From assembly GCA_037179385.1 (NCBI GenBank), contig CM074179.1, positions 71,943,683 through 72,007,682 of the forward strand: 64,000 nt of DNA, read 5' to 3'. The position numbers and the translations under genes are program-made. The stretch comes from Holothuria scabra. Lineage: Eukaryota; Echinodermata; Holothuroidea; Aspidochirotida; Holothuriidae. The notes under the pieces were generated by a model. That model was not told where the DNA came from and did no database searches. It saw only the letters and a program-made list of their open reading frames with translations. Position 1 is the stretch's first letter. Each line of letters starts with the position of its first letter. Shown here in pieces: positions 1-13,463 of this stretch.

Positions 1-3000
1 AGGTGAAAGCCGGTATCATGAAGTGACAAATAGGTCAAGTATGCTATTACTTCTGGGAGAACAAAAAGACCGCAATACGTTTGTATCGCTATGTCAGGTT
101 TTTCCAGAGTAATAGGTCTTCTAAGAGACTTCATCTTCCAATGATAGAGTTCTCCTGATATCGGTTTTGTGTGAAAGAGGTATAAAATAATAACGAAGAC
201 TCAAAACTCCTTTAAAAGGAAAAGGCGATTGTTTAAGCAATTTACAACATTTTGAGGTGGAAGCAAAAGAATAAGCATGAATGGTTAACTTATTTCCAAG
301 CTTTGTACCCTGTTGGGGGATATTGTAAGGCAACTAGTAAGTATTATAGCTGTTAAATTTAACGTAGCAAAGCCTCTTTGGGCACGTTAAAAAAAACTCT
401 TTAAAGTGGCTCATTAAGTCGGTTCATGAAATTCAATAAACTTTCCCAAACCTGTTACGTGTTCTTCACATACCAATGAAAAATGGTCAATCTTAGACAA
501 TCCCAATACCCTACATACACATTACTATTTTATGGGTGATTAAATTACGGTTCAAGTCGGTTTTCAAAAAGTTCGTGACCAGACACTTTTTTTTAAATTA
601 TGTACAAAACCGTTATAAGTCAGGACACTAGCAAATTCAAACTTTTAACGTTTTCTGTTACTTTTGGACCTGAAACTTGACTTGAAATGCTAAATTTAAG
701 CATTGTTATGTGGAAGTGACCCTTTGAGACTCTCTTTGAGTTATCTATAATGTCTATAAGTCAATGAGCCACTTTAAGAGTCAACAATAACTTTAAACCT
801 TCAAAAACGAGATAGTAGACAGTCAATGCAATGTACCCTCTTTTTCTAGTAAATTTTGTTCTCTAAACAATATATTGCAAAAACAATCGAGGATAGTTAA
901 GCTTCGATGTTTTGAGAATCTATATTTTTTGATAGAGTGCATCGGTCCAAGTTTGTCAAAGAACCTTTTTCTCTTAACAAAAAGAATTTTCCAACACATT
1001 TTCTCAATAAAAAGCCTGTAAAGGGACCGCTTACAAGATGTAGAAAGTGTCCTACAATTAAGATCATATAAATACGAGGAATTCTTATTCTGGTAGTATC
1101 GAAAAAAAAAAAATAAATAAATAATAAAAATTAGCGATAAAGTCATGGTGCCAATAAAAAAACAGAAAGAAAACCTCTATTCAGCCTAAATTTATAGTCT
1201 TATGCAACACTTTGCCCCAGTAAATAGTAGGGTTAGTTAGGATATAAGCTGTAAAAAAACTTTTTTCGACATTTGTAATAGCCACAAAGCACCGGAAGGT
1301 TTGGATACCGCCTTCTTAGAATCTATAAATAAACATACCTGAGAAATGTCATTGATTTCCGGCCCGGTCATTTCGTTTGGTAGCCTAAGTATACAGTAGA
1401 ATACTGTAACCAGACTTTTCTTCACACCATTTTTAGAAGTTAGTTAAATGGAGTTTCACAGCAGGTAGTAGTGGAAATGGAAAATGAGTTTTACTGCCCA
1501 GTTTCAAATCGATTGGGTCAGTCCAGTCGGCTGTGGCCTTTTTTACAGTTTTGACTCATTGGTAACATGACTACCACTGTTATCAAGATGACTGCTTAAC
1601 TTGGGATATTCAGATAAGGTTTCGAAGGGACACGTAAAAGGAGAGTCAGTATAGAGAGGGAGTATTTTATTTCTATTTTTCTTCCTCACTCTTCGATAAA
1701 ATGAAACTGGATTTTCACACAGCACTTACCCTGTATCAGAGTAAACAAAGTACATGTGACTTTTTTTAATTGCAGAGCCTGTCGCGAAACCAGAACAATA
1801 ACCAATTCAGTCGACACCTCTCTCGGAATTTGGGATTGCAGGGGTAGATCCTTGCTGAAGGAGGCTTTGTTCTATCAAAATATGGCGGCCCAAAACGTAG
1901 GTATAATTGGTTGCACATTTTTGTGTATTAGTCCTGTTTAAAGGATCTATGTGATTACAAGGGAAATTTACACAGCGCCATCCTCGATTCACGGTAAAAA
2001 ATCAATTCACTTTCTAGCACCAACAAAGAAAAAGGTTACACTGAATCACCTTTGAGTGTTTGCAGTCCAGCAAGGAAGACGAGCTGTAAAACTTGGCAAA
2101 TACATTCAGCGTAATACTGTAAATCAATGACAGAAAATACTTCATAGGCCTACTAGAGTGTCAGGCGTATAGAGCTTAAATTGTTGTAACGGTTAAGGAA
2201 AGAGTGGAATCAAATAAACCATCGCATAATTCAATAGATAATAACTGGGTAGACTTGTGGTATCAAGCCACATGATTATGAATGTAACTAAAGCCATTAA
2301 AACTGAAAAGAAAAAGTTATTATATGAACTGGAGAATTAATTCTACTTTGCGGGTACCTTGTGGTGAATCGTTGGGTACATGTTTCTTCTTTTATTTTTT
2401 AAGTCTTTCATCACTCATCAATTTTGGGGGTGGTATATCGCGTACTCTTTCACCTGTACATATATTAATTATTTCTAAATTTATGTTATGTCCAAGTAAT
2501 ACTGGTTGCAAACAAAAATACCTTTTTGTTTTGAGTAACCCTCTCCGAAACATTCAGTTTCGTCTCCAATAATGAAAGCGATTACAAATTCAACACGCAT
2601 TATAGACAAGGTCAACCAAGGGAGCACGGGTTACGTTTTAATTGAAATGCATCCATTTAATTCAAGGGATGAGATATTTTCGAAAATTGTATGCGTAATG
2701 CATCCCCACTACGACATACGCCAAACAGCCCATAGGGATATATTAGAGCGCCCTAAAACTTTGAGATGAGTGCAATAATTGGAAGAAAAAGCAGAGACAA
2801 GTGCTGGGTAAATAATCAACGGTGTTTGACCCAGTTACATTTACCAAATATTTTTTCTTGTTTTGGAAAAGGGGCATGTGTGGGGGGTAAAACCACTTTC
2901 AAAGAGAGAGGACATGTACAAATGTGTAACTATGTGTCATCTGTTAACGCCATGATCACAAGTAAATGTCCATCAGGTACCCTTTAACCCATTCCCATCT

Positions 3001-4435
3001 ATCCAGTACCCCCCCCCCTTGCCTCAAAGCTTCAATGCCAAATATTAAAACAAATACATGTTTGCTTCGCCTCGTCAATCTCCAATCCTCCTCCCCCCTT
3101 CTTCATTTGCAGCCTTTGATAATTTCAAGCTTTTCGTACGCTTAAGCAGAATATTCTGATGGGCTAATTGCTGGCTCGAGCTGCCACCCGGGATAAGGTG
3201 TTTATTCGGTGGCAATTATTAGCAAAGATTCGACTCTGTGTTTCTTATATTGTTTGGAAATTGATCGAAGGGAAGATCTAAATCTGAGGCTTGTTGTTAC
3301 AAAATATGCCCAAGGCATTCCTCGAATTTAGTAAGTGATCCTAAATGTGACAAAAGTGAGGACAAATTTGAAGCGCAGTTGAAATCGTTATGGCACGTTA
3401 CTTCCTTATCTATCTGCAGTGTCGGCGAAACCGAATGATGAGAAATGCGCCCAGCCCCTCCCTACGGAGGTAGTACCGGGGCTTAGCCCAATAGCCAAAT
3501 ATTTGTCAAGTGCTCCAAGTTGTGGATACCGCTTCCTGAGGGAATTTTGGAGTGGATGCTAAACATATTCTTTATCAGTGTTAGGCACGTGCAGCTAAAA
3601 CGTTGTTTTGGGGCGGGTGTAGAGCGAAAACGTTTCTTATACGTCCTGCCAAAACTGGTCGTCGCGCTCCGGTTATGTAATGCAGTTGGCCAAATATTTT
3701 TTCCCTCGCACCCCACATGTTTAACTTTCTCGATCAACATATCAATAAGCAACACATTTTTGACTGTCAATGATGTGTCAAAAAATTATAACTTAAGGGC
3801 AAGAGCAGTCACAACAACTTCAAAGAGTGTAGTATGCTATCTTGTCTCCTGATTGGTTGTTGGGAGTCATGTGACAGCATTTTTCTTCTTCAAATGTGAG
3901 ATTTACTAGAAGTAACTGCTTGGATTACCCTTAATATGCAACATTGCAGTCATAAAATACAATGAAAGATGCTTTGATGCGAAAGAAGAAGAAAACTGAT
4001 ATTTAGCTGTCGCTTCAAAATAAGTTTGGGGGACTGCTCTTGACCTTTGAGAAATAACCACGCATACTTTGACGTTTTGACACATTTGACAAATAGGCCT
4101 AGGTAGGTAGTTTACGAACTTGTAAAGACCACGCGGCCGAGGCATATACATTCGATCTGCTCATTATCCCCTCCCCCATTTTAACAATCTCATCGCCACC
4201 GTTGTCTTAGATACACCGCCTGCAACATTCAATGTGAAGGTTTACACTGGTTCGCTAACGTTTACTTGGTGTAAACGTAATGTCACTTATAACTCAGTCT
4301 AGATATTTTAATTCTTACATCTGCAACTGGATACGGATTCCGCCATGATACATCCCCTTTAACGTTCCCACATGAGATCATTAGGGCCTCGAATGGTCAA
4401 ACGTATGAGACTCATATACCTTTGCACTCTATATT
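1..4435. other. Non-coding, no recognised gene
   Basis: AT-rich sequence on both strands with only short chance reading frames of about 110 codons or fewer, none with a recognisable domain or an exon-like setting. There are small A/T runs (for example around 1090-1130) and a C run near 3008. I see no transposase, reverse transcriptase, tRNA or exon that I could defend. Confidence 0.6.
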
Positions 4436-4657
4436 TATAGAGGCTTTGCAATAACGTCACGGAACCGCCATGCTGGAGGACATTCATGCCAAATACACGT
4501 TGCCTTGTGCCAAACGCACTGCACAGAGTACATTGTGGTATGCACGGTTTGTACGCATTCAACGAGCAAGCACGCTCAGTGTGGTTTATTACGTAGTTAC
4601 ATGTACTCCAACATGGCCGCCGGAGAGTATTATGACGTCATGTGAGAAGCCTCTATA
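4436..4657. mobile_element. MITE with about 50-bp imperfect terminal inverted repeats
   Basis: The left end begins TATAGAGGCTT and runs through a TAACGTCAC block and CCGCCATG..GGAG. The right end is the reverse of the same order: CTCC..CATGGCCGCCGG, then TGACGTCA (4633-4640), then AAGCCTCTATA. The ends pair over about 50 bp with a few mismatches and are bounded by TA. There is no coding capacity. This is the structure of a small non-autonomous DNA transposon; a TA target suggests a Tc1/mariner-type mover, but that assignment is inference. A full CRE palindrome (TGACGTCA) lies in the right arm. Confidence 0.7.
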
Positions 4658-6340
4658 GGGGCCATTTGGACCAGTCGATATCACATATGTGGTATAGTTC
4701 TAGGGCCATTATTGGCAAAAATATGGGTAAACTTAGAAGCGAATGACATCCCCACCGTATTTGAGTAACTGATGATTCTTGGATGCAGAATGTAATGTAA
4801 AATTACAATTATTTTTTATCTCTAATAGGTTTACCCCTTTGGGGTCATACACGTTTAACACATGGACCTTTGAGTAATAGCTCAGTCTGTAAAGATGGCT
4901 TCCCTGACTGTTTTCTTAGTTTTTGTTATCTAACGTCATCGTACCCATGTATAAAGTTTAAAACTGGTATTAAATTGTCGTTTGCAACAGTTTCTTAAGT
5001 GTTGATAGAATTATGTTTCAAACCCTTTAACAGAGAAAATAAACTGGCTAGAACTCTTGGCGTAGAACCCATATGATACAGTATAACTAAATGAGTGGGT
5101 GGAAAAATTACCTTCTTAGCCGGGTGGCGTCCTGAAAAAAAGACTATATTGCTTTCATGAACTGATGTCGAATGAAGTATAAAATTCGGTGACAGTTCAC
5201 TAGATCAAAGTTCTGTTAGACGGAGAATAAAACGGAAATGAAAACGTGTTAATGTTTTATTCCCGTCTCAGGGCTTTGACATAGCCAAATCCATAGCGCA
5301 TGATGAATTTTTAGGAGGAAAATTGCTAAAGGTTTATCAAACCATGATGGCTTTTCTGAATTATTGCCCTGTAAATGTAACGAAGTTTGCTTAAAAATTT
5401 GGTATGTGTTATGTTTCTCCAGCACTGAGTAGTTTTTGATCAAGGATGATTGCCCAAAGTAACTACTATAGATGATTTACTTCATAAAATGTAACCTTAC
5501 AAGTTGGGTTTAATTGATTTTTAGGCACACCTATGGTAAGTCATTGTCATATAAATATTGAGAAACGGCCTACCCAATTTTCATTACCGTCGTCTGAGTT
5601 TCAGTTGTAAGTGAAAGATTGTTGCCAAACTCTTAGGAAATGAGACTGAACACTCCCACGTCTGCCCTTGTATTCATTTGGCAATTGAAATCATCCCGAA
5701 CGTTTTTCCAAACTAAGCCCAAATAGTGTACTCTTTCGGACAAAGTTTTTGCCACACAACAGCAGGAAAAGGAGTTGAGGAAAAAACTTTTTCGGGTATG
5801 TCTTTTTGACATTTCAGCCATTTTAGTAGTTCCTGAATAATAAAAACCAAAGTCAATGTCGGGTAAGTGATATGACCTCTGCTATACCCTCAGACCTACT
5901 TACGTACACAGATCTAGGGAATTCGTTTGTTATTATTTTTTTTTTTTGGCCCATATGTTTGATTTCATACATGTCCAAATTGTGTCCAATCATTTCTTCT
6001 TTCACATATGTAACTTAAGTTTTGTTTGCTTTACTTAAGTCGCTTCTCACACTTTAGATTAACTAAACCATCTATGGGTGAAATTGCGAGGTGGGTTGGG
6101 GACATTACCTGATATTAAAACAAAGTTAGCACTATGCGTAAAATCAAAGTTAAACACTTCTCAAATACTGGTAGAGGAGGAGCGAGCCTATAATAAATTC
6201 AGGCTATATTCCCCTATGGAACATTTATAGCGTCATAATTTGGTCCTTAAGGGGCCCATACAGCTTTAATGAAAGGCTTACGTAATACTGGTTATTCATT
6301 GCCCAAAATATGTTTAGTTCTCTTAACTTTTTACCTGTAG
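4658..6340. other. Non-coding, no recognised gene
   Basis: Only short chance reading frames occur and no inverted-repeat element is obvious. A T run of about 12 sits near 5935-5946. I see nothing else of note. Confidence 0.55.
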
Positions 6341-6592
6341 GCCGGACCTGTTACGACCTATTTTTTAAAAATTGACCAAAATGTAGCAACTTTTTGCCCA
6401 AGATGTAACAAGTGTGGGAGTTGGTCTAAAATGTAACAATTTTCTGCCCAAAATGTAAGTATTTTGGCATTTCAAATCAAAAAGTTACGGATTCTATCCA
6501 AGGCAGACGAACCTCACATTTGGAGTCAATGGATCCTATTTACAAGGTTTCCGCCCAAATTTCTTGATCTGTCATTTTTCTGCAATTTTGAT

Positions 6593-6630
<38 letters not shown>

Positions 6631-7378
6631 GATAAGAGACACCACAAACGGATTGTCCGGGTAAGTTCAAGTAAAGAGAATCCAACCTGTGCAACTCCCT
6701 GGTCGATCCGACCTTGTTTCGCAGCATTACATATGGGGTAAGTTTACACTGTCGGCCATTTTCTGACGTTTGAAGAACTCGAGTGGGTAAGATATAGATT
6801 GCCAGATGCCTCAAACCACACTTATTAAAAAGAATTAAGTTTTAGCCTCAAATTAATTCATGAAGGCCTTGTTGACCGCAAATAAGACACCATAGGCGTA
6901 CGAGGCGGGCGGTGCAGGGAGGGTGCAGTCCCTCTGCAAATTCCGGCAAAAACAGTTGGTCTTTTCGAGAAAAAAACATGGGCAAAACATGATAAAAAGG
7001 TGACATTATTTACATTTTTGCCCCCTCATAGAAAATTAACCCCCGTACACCTATGTAAGACAAACAGAAATATTCCCTTGTCGAGTACGTCTTGAAAAGT
7101 TGAATGGTGCAATTCCTAATAAGATCCGGTTATGTTATGGCACTTAAAAAATATGGAAAGCTGACTTGGGTTTTTATTCAACATTGTCTGATGTGAATCT
7201 CATGCTGTTGCATTTTGGGAAAATCGTTTCTTTTTCTACATTTGGGCAACTTTCGTACTTGTTAGACTTTGGGCAGAAAATTGTTTCACTTGAACCAACT
7301 TTTATAGTTGTTGCATTTTGGACCAAGTTGCTATATTTTGCTGAGTTGCTACAACATGGGATGTAACGGGCTCTCCCA
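6341..7378. mobile_element. About 1-kb element with long imperfect inverted ends made of subrepeats
   Basis: From about 6341 the left end reads GGCCGGACCTGTTACGACC and then several variants of a TTTTGCCCAAAATGTAACAA motif. From 7378 backwards on the other strand the right end reads GAGAGCCCGTTACATCCCATG and then the same motif family (AATATAGCAAC, AAATGCAAC, TTCTGCCCAAAGTCTAACAAG). The inverted arms are about 110-180 bp. No transposase is visible inside. A poly-T run of more than 30 sits at 6593-6626. It resembles a foldback-type or non-autonomous DNA transposon; the superfamily cannot be told from sequence alone. Confidence 0.55.
6593..6626. repeat. Poly(T) run
   Basis: An uninterrupted homopolymer of more than 30 T inside the 6.3-7.4 kb element. 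It could be the reversed poly(A) of an inserted retro-sequence on the - strand or simple slippage; I see no recognisable retrocopy next to it. Confidence 0.9.
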
Positions 7379-7385
7379 CAATTGT

Positions 7386-8960
7386 ACCCAACTGAACCTC
7401 ATCAAGACACGATCCGGCTTCAGGGCATATCTCGGTGAGAATACAAGGCCCTAATTTTCAAAAGCACGTTCGGTAGATTATGTTTGAAATGAGCTACTCC
7501 GTAATTTTGAATTTAATATTTATTGAAGAGCCGTGCCAAATGAGAATTTCTCTAGATTACAGGTAAAATTGTGGGTGGAGATTTTTTGGGTGGCGAATGA
7601 CTTCCTTGAAGGACAATAGTGAAAACAGGGTGAAGGAGTTAGAAAAGAGACAAAGTTGAAGCAAAGAGAAAACCAAGTCACAACCTTGTGTGCCTCCTTG
7701 TGCAGGGAGCTTTACGGTTAAGACAGAGTTTTCACAGGGCCGTTATAACTCTCTGTTGAAAATAAGAACATTTAGTGAAGTCAGTATAAGAGAACCCACT
7801 TTCTCCTTTAGTTTTAACTTGAAACGAACGCAATCATTAAATGGCTACTATTTCACGCTTTCCGCCAACGTCACTTCAAAATGTTTGCTCTTGTTACCTA
7901 CCCTGCCTTCTAAAATATTCATTTAAACTTTTTTATTGCAAATATTCTGCTTTCATAAGCGATATCTCCCTCTTGCAGCTTAGGTCATCCATATACGTTT
8001 ACTTGCAATGTGATGTCAGTCACACATCAGCTGCCCACAGCATTGTCCATGACCTTTCCCATGCGGCGTTATATATGGTCATTTTTTGCAGCTTATTTTG
8101 ACCCCGTAAGAAATCTGGGTGCAAAATTGCATGGACTCATATGTCAGTCCAGTTGGACCTTAAGGATCCATCCTGGGGATTCTGTTAATTTAACTAGGAA
8201 CCAGTTTTTTATTCAAATTAACGAAGAAACTGGTTGGAAACTAGAAGAATAGCCAGTTACTCGGTTATATTCAACAGTGTAATTGTTAATATGACTATGT
8301 CGATTTCCTAGTAAAAAATAAATTTCACCAGACGTTTTTTAGAGTGCATTTTAGAGTGCATCGACTGTGATGTGATACCTTTGTGTAGGACAAATTGCAA
8401 AATTCTGGTTCTTGTTAAGGCAAATTAGAAAATTGTAGGGCTTTATTGAGAGATTCCATTAATGCAAATTGGACCATTTGGGGTTTAATTGATTAAATTA
8501 AATTTACACTTTGTGGATGCAACATAAAACAGATTATTAGGGTGACCGACTGCCGTTGGACTTGTAAAAATATTCTGGTACTTTACAGCATTGGAATATG
8601 TGCAAACAGGGAGACTAGCCTTCCCAGCAAGGAAGTTTATCCACTCGTCCCTTCTTGGAATGATTGTAGTGTGTAGCGCTTGCTGGCATGTTAATGGGGA
8701 AAAATTAACAATTCACGCTCAAAAAGGTAATGGGATTTGCATCTGAAAGTGAACGCATTATTATTGTTGGATGAAAGTTAGTTGTGTCAGACGCTAGTAC
8801 TAGGTACACCGGGCAAATCCAAAAAACAGGTTCAAAGGGTAAAAAACAGTCATATGACAAAAAAGTTGACTCAGTCACCAGTTTTCACATTTATGTTAAT
8901 TTCCATTTACCATCTCAAAGTACTAATCATCCCAATTACAACTTTATCAGAGGACTTTCA
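7386..8960. other. Non-coding, no recognised gene
   Basis: Short chance frames only. A short tandem repeat of TTTTAGAGTGCAT lies near 8338-8363. I see no domain, exon or mobile-element end that I could support. Confidence 0.55.
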
Positions 8961-8964
8961 AGAG

Positions 8965-10065
8965 TAGATCCTCTCTGAAAAGTGAATTAAATCACTCGCA
9001 TGAAGAATGAAAAGTGTGCATTTACTCCATTTAAGTGTTAACTCACCCCGTGAATAGTGAATTCAACTTGTGCATGCATGGATCATCGTATTAAGTCTGG
9101 CCCCTGTAGGCTCTCGTTCAAAAAAGAAACTTTTCTGTTTGAGTAAAATCCCGTCCTTTTGAAGTGAATTTCCGCTCTTTTACGGTAGGCTTTTTGTGAC
9201 TTTTACGCTTCTTACAAGTGAAATCTGGATTTCCATGCTTAAAGTGTGCATGGACGCCAAAACGAAGATCATAGAAAAACAGAGAGGCACTATGAATAGT
9301 AAATGAAATAAACAAAGACTAACACCGACGAGGAGAGATATTACGTAAAATAGATAAATTGTAGTTAATCCCATTTTACAGGTTGAACAAAGTTATTTTT
9401 ATTTTATGTGAAACATTTCATACTCCTAAATGTCAAATTTCAGTTGAAGAAACGTTTGACTGCCAAAGGCTCCATAAAAATCATGTCTTCCTTGGTAGCG
9501 CAAAGGAACTTTGTTCTACCCAAAATAAGTCACTCCTCTGGTAGACTTTCTCCCAACTCCCTGGCGTATCCAGATCTTTCTTGACGGTTCTTCAGTGTGA
9601 ACTGTTTTGTAAATGAAAGAAAAAAATACATCAAAACAATAACCAGTGTTGTAGTCGACATCAACCCATTCGAGACCAAAGTTGTCGAGACAGAGCCCGA
9701 GGCCGAAACGGTCAGAGACTGAAACCGAATGTACATTTTTACATACACTCTACTAAATTTTGCTCTATAGTTGAGTGAAATATCACTCCAAAAGAGCGGA
9801 AATTCACTCCAAGAGGGGTGAAATGTTCTTCCAAAGAGCAAGGTTTCACTCTTGATGAAGTGCTTTCAGAAACCAATTAAAATGAAGAGTGATCACAAAT
9901 GGCACTCATTAAAGAGTAAATTTTCAATCTTTTTGGAGTAAATATCATTCTTTTGGAGTGAGTTTAGCTACTCTTGGAGTGAATAAAACTCTAATGGAGT
10001 AAATTCACACTTCTCAATCTATTTTAGAGTGACTAAATTCACTCTTTGTTTTTAGAGTAAAGGAA
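8965..10065. repeat. Region flanked by clusters of GGAGTGAA / TTCACTC subrepeats
   Basis: Two clusters, about 8965-9250 and 9755-10065, are packed with variants of a short word (AGTGAATT, TTCACTC, TTGGAGTGA, AGAGTAAA) in both orientations. Well over a dozen lie within 9755-10065 alone. The region between (about 9250-9750) lacks the word. This layout looks like the subrepeat-rich ends of a foldback-like element of roughly 1.1 kb, but I cannot place exact termini or target duplications, so the boundaries are approximate. Confidence 0.4.
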
Positions 10066-10769
10066 AATAAACTGTCCAGAATTCTGAGTACTTCTTTACT
10101 TAACTTTATTACTTTACACTTTAAAAACGAAATATAGCACAAGATTACATCATATGTGTTGCTTAAATGCTTCTGTGTTATCGTTTTCCAAACATTATCT
10201 TTAGTTAACATCAATGAGTCACGATTGTTAGGTATTAACCAGATATAGCCTTAACTTTAAATTGGTCAGTCAGTCCTAAAAAGTTAGTGTTCTGAAAGCT
10301 GTACTGGCAATGCATCAAAGTGAGTTTACACTATCCTTCCCAGAAGAATAAGTCGCATAACTCTATACACATATTTAAAGTACAGTGAAGGTCACATTTT
10401 GGAATTTGTGATTGAAGAAAGCATTTTATATTTACCATAAAAATTTCGGTTTGAAGAGAAAAATTATTGAACTCAGAAAGATAAAACCTGCAATGTCTGT
10501 GTGCTGCTGCATACCTGACAACTTCGCAATAACGAACCTATAGATTTTTCCCATGACGCCATTTAACCCGATGCCTATCTTATGTTGCTTATACTAGACT
10601 AAGTTGAGAAATTTGGGTTAAATAACTTGGAAAGGTATCCGTTTCCCGCTCAATTTGACTCAGTTTCGTTTTTGTGAAGTGTTTGTATTTTTTAAGCTAA
10701 TGTTATTTGGTTAAGAACTTGTTTTTCCATGTGATTTGTACATGGAGTAAAACTAAAAAGTAAATTATT

Positions 10770-11356
10770 AAAGGCATATCCAAGAGACAAAATTCATTAA
10801 CTTTAAAATGGGGAGGAACGCTTTCTCTTTTAAAAGTTGAAAGCTGCATCTCAATACCGCATAGCATTCGGAAGATACAAATTTTTAAAGTATTGCGATT
10901 TTTTCTCGGGATTCGGTGCATCATGGGAAATCTGTGATGTAATTTTGCCACATTCATATATTTCAATTGACAAAAGCATTCAATTTATTCAAAATTATGA
11001 TGCCTCTGCGCGCAATATGAAGCAACATATTGGTGGTTGTACTCTACGTGTGGCAAAGGGTATTGCTAGATCTATAGGAAAAGATATCCAGATGTTCCAA
11101 CTGTATCAAGTTTCAAGGACAAACAGGATATTCAATCATAAAGAAAAAGGGGGAATCTGAGGTAATGTGCCCACATTTCGTAACTATATGTCTTTGTTGA
11201 AAAGCAGAGGTATTTTTGAACAAAAAATACTAATCTTTAAAGTGAGATACATTGAGTTAGGAAAATGATATTGTGATTAGGTTGTGAAGGACATGGTGTG
11301 TAATAGTTTTCTTTTTATTACAACACAAAGGTGAAAAACCACCAGAACATGCCTTT
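10770..11356 (+). mobile_element. About 590-bp MITE, family A (second copy at 57997-58574)
   Basis: It begins AAAGGCAT and ends ATGCCTTT, giving short terminal inverted repeats. The whole length matches 57997-58574 in inverted orientation, including shared blocks such as CATCATGGGAAATCTGTGATG and AAAGTGAGATA, with substitutions and small indels throughout. No coding capacity. The match of both ends and the interior in two unrelated places (intergenic here, prosaposin intron 12 there) shows it is an interspersed element. The 10837-11160 reading frame is a chance frame within it. Confidence 0.75.
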
Positions 11357-11825
11357 CATTTTTACCTCTTCAAGCAATTCTTGCTGCAATCAGAACCGCG
11401 TTGTTATGCTCTAGCCTAGCCTACTGCACAGTACGGTAACTTTGCAATATGCGGAACATGTACATACAACATAACCAAGTCTGCCGTTAGGCCTAACGTT
11501 CCCACCCCTTTTTAGGAATACAAAAAGTATTTTCATAAAACTCATCATTTAGACCTTTGTCATTGAAACTTTCGGTAATGCATGCAATGTATCGTCATCT
11601 AAGACCTGCGAACTGCTGCTCCCCAACGTACCATAGATCTACTGATATACCAATGCAAACTGCATAGAAATTGCAATTTGCGGCGTTGGAAGGACGATGA
11701 AAATTTTACTCTTTTTAAATAAATAATTTTAAACATGGAGCTTCTATTGGAGACAATTAGGAATACTATGGCGAAAAATTAGGAAAACTTTGCTTTAGTT
11801 GGCTGCTGGTCAAACTTGCAAATTA

Positions 11826-11925
11826 CCAGTGGCGTAGCCATGACTTATGGAAAGTGGTGAAGGTGGTGTGTTACTATCTACGCGAAGCGCCACCATATAG
11901 GTTGGCGCGGAGCTTACAAGAAAAT
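11826..11925. mobile_element. Fragment of a CAGTGGCGTAGC-type element
   Basis: CCAGTGGCGTAGCCATGA is followed 50 bp later by a hairpin word, GCGCCACCAT..TTGGCGCGGAGC. The same word occurs twice at 27573-27603 and 27807-27836 inside a similar TGGCG-ended element. This is probably a degraded relative of that family. Confidence 0.45.
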
Positions 11926-12084
11926 TGTTGCCCTCAAAAGGCTTCTACATGAGACAACATATCCGGTCCGTTTGATCTGCATTGAAGCTATCACTAAATT
12001 GACATTTCTTTCTGGAATTTTGTATGATAAGAAATATTTGGTCAGAAAAAGTTTCGCAACTCTTCGGTGGAGAACCGTATTCTC

Positions 12085-12242
12085 TATAGACCTATTTCCA
12101 AATAGCAATTACAATGAATTGTGGGATAGAGTTTTGGGTGTGCGTCAATTTTCACCACAGTAAAATGCCATTGACAAAAATGACAAACACCAAAAACTCT
12201 ATCGAACAATAGTTTGTAATTGCTATTTGGAAATAGGTCTAT
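12085..12242. mobile_element. Foldback MITE, nearly fully self-complementary
   Basis: The first 28 or so bases (from TAGACCTATTTCC) and the last 28 (ending GGAAATAGGTCTA) are perfect inverted repeats. Pairing continues imperfectly inwards through GGGATAGAGTTTT..GGTG against CACC..AAAACTCTATCG. The element is about 155 bp with a central loop near 12155-12170. TA flanks the ends. No coding capacity. Confidence 0.8.
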
Positions 12243-13379
12243 GACCTACCTTTGACGACAAGCAAACCCCAGAAGCACTGGCCCCCAGGAGTCAAGAATT
12301 TGAAAACACACGAATATCTTGTGGCATGGGAGTACGAGGTCGGGGAAAGGGGGAGAGGCTGCCTATCGGATTTTTCCAAAATATGAACTTTGGGCAGAAA
12401 TTTTTGAAAAAAAAACTTGGACAGCCTCTGGGGTTTTACAAAATGGCAGATTTTTTTCAGAAATTCCTCATCGTGTCCGAAATTGTAAAAAACTACGTGT
12501 TAGGAAAAGGAGAGAAACGTCATAGTCGCGGTTACATTTTAATGAAAAATGAACAAGATTCCAAAAATTAGCTACACCTTCGGACAGTGCAAAAAGCTAT
12601 TTTTCGTGATTTTCCAGGCTAGATCTGCGTTTAAGTTCTGACTGGGGCAGAACATTAATGAGTCATAGTGACAACTCTGCAATGTAGATCGTACCCCCAT
12701 GTTCATTTAACGGACAGAAGGGAGAATGTGTAGCTCCCAATAGTTTGCCATCTATCCTGGCCCTAGAGCCCAGTTTGGACAACTGTAATGACAATCGGGT
12801 AATTTTCAACACTATACACCGTGAGAATGTTTTGTGAGAATATTTTCCTATTAGTCTGCATGAAAATTAATTTAAACCCACCTTGCAACGTGACGTTTTT
12901 TTAAAAGGTGTAACTGGCAGAAGTAAAATAGTCGAGTTCGAGTAGTCACATAGATGATTGCATTAATTCACTATTTATTGAAATAAGCCAATCCTTCGCA
13001 AAAGGGTAAAATACATCACCATGTTTTTAATTCCGTTTCATTGTTTTCCTTCCGAAAAGAAACAACTGATGACCATTTCATCCAGTGGTAGGGGTGCATT
13101 TTATCTGGTAATTTTCTGATGAAAGAAGACTGCTCAGATCCTCCTTCTAGGCCTGGGAAATGCCAACTCTCTGGAGGGTACGATTTTTCAAAATTACATG
13201 CTCCGCGCAAACTCATGGTGGAGCTCCGCTCAGATAGTTTCTCGGGCAGAGCAACATTTAACGAGCAAATAACCTTCTCTCCTACGCCAAACTGAAATGC
13301 TGGCGTAGCCTATAGTTTGTGGACAAATGACTGTGAATTATGCACTCTGGAACAAAAGCAAGTAGGCAGCAAACTGTGA
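12243..13379. other. Non-coding, no recognised gene
   Basis: Short overlapping frames near 12319-12571 show no domain and are not preserved elsewhere in the window. No exon-like block or repeat end is evident to me. Confidence 0.5.
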
Positions 13380-13463
13380 TGGGGACTGGGCTGAAATGCA
13401 CAGCATTACCTCGAGCGCCTCTGATTTGTTAATTGCCGGAATTCGGATGCATCCCAGTCCCCA
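13380..13463. repeat. Short inverted repeat (TGGGGACTGGG arms)
   Basis: TGGGGACTGGG at 13380-13390 is matched by CCCAGTCCCCA at 13453-13463: perfect 11-bp arms about 62 bp apart, with weaker similarity outside the arms. Possibly the ends of a very small MITE. Confidence 0.5.

Noticed and set aside
10837..11160. 107-codon frame
   Set aside because: It lies inside the family A MITE, and the copy at 57997-58574 does not preserve it.
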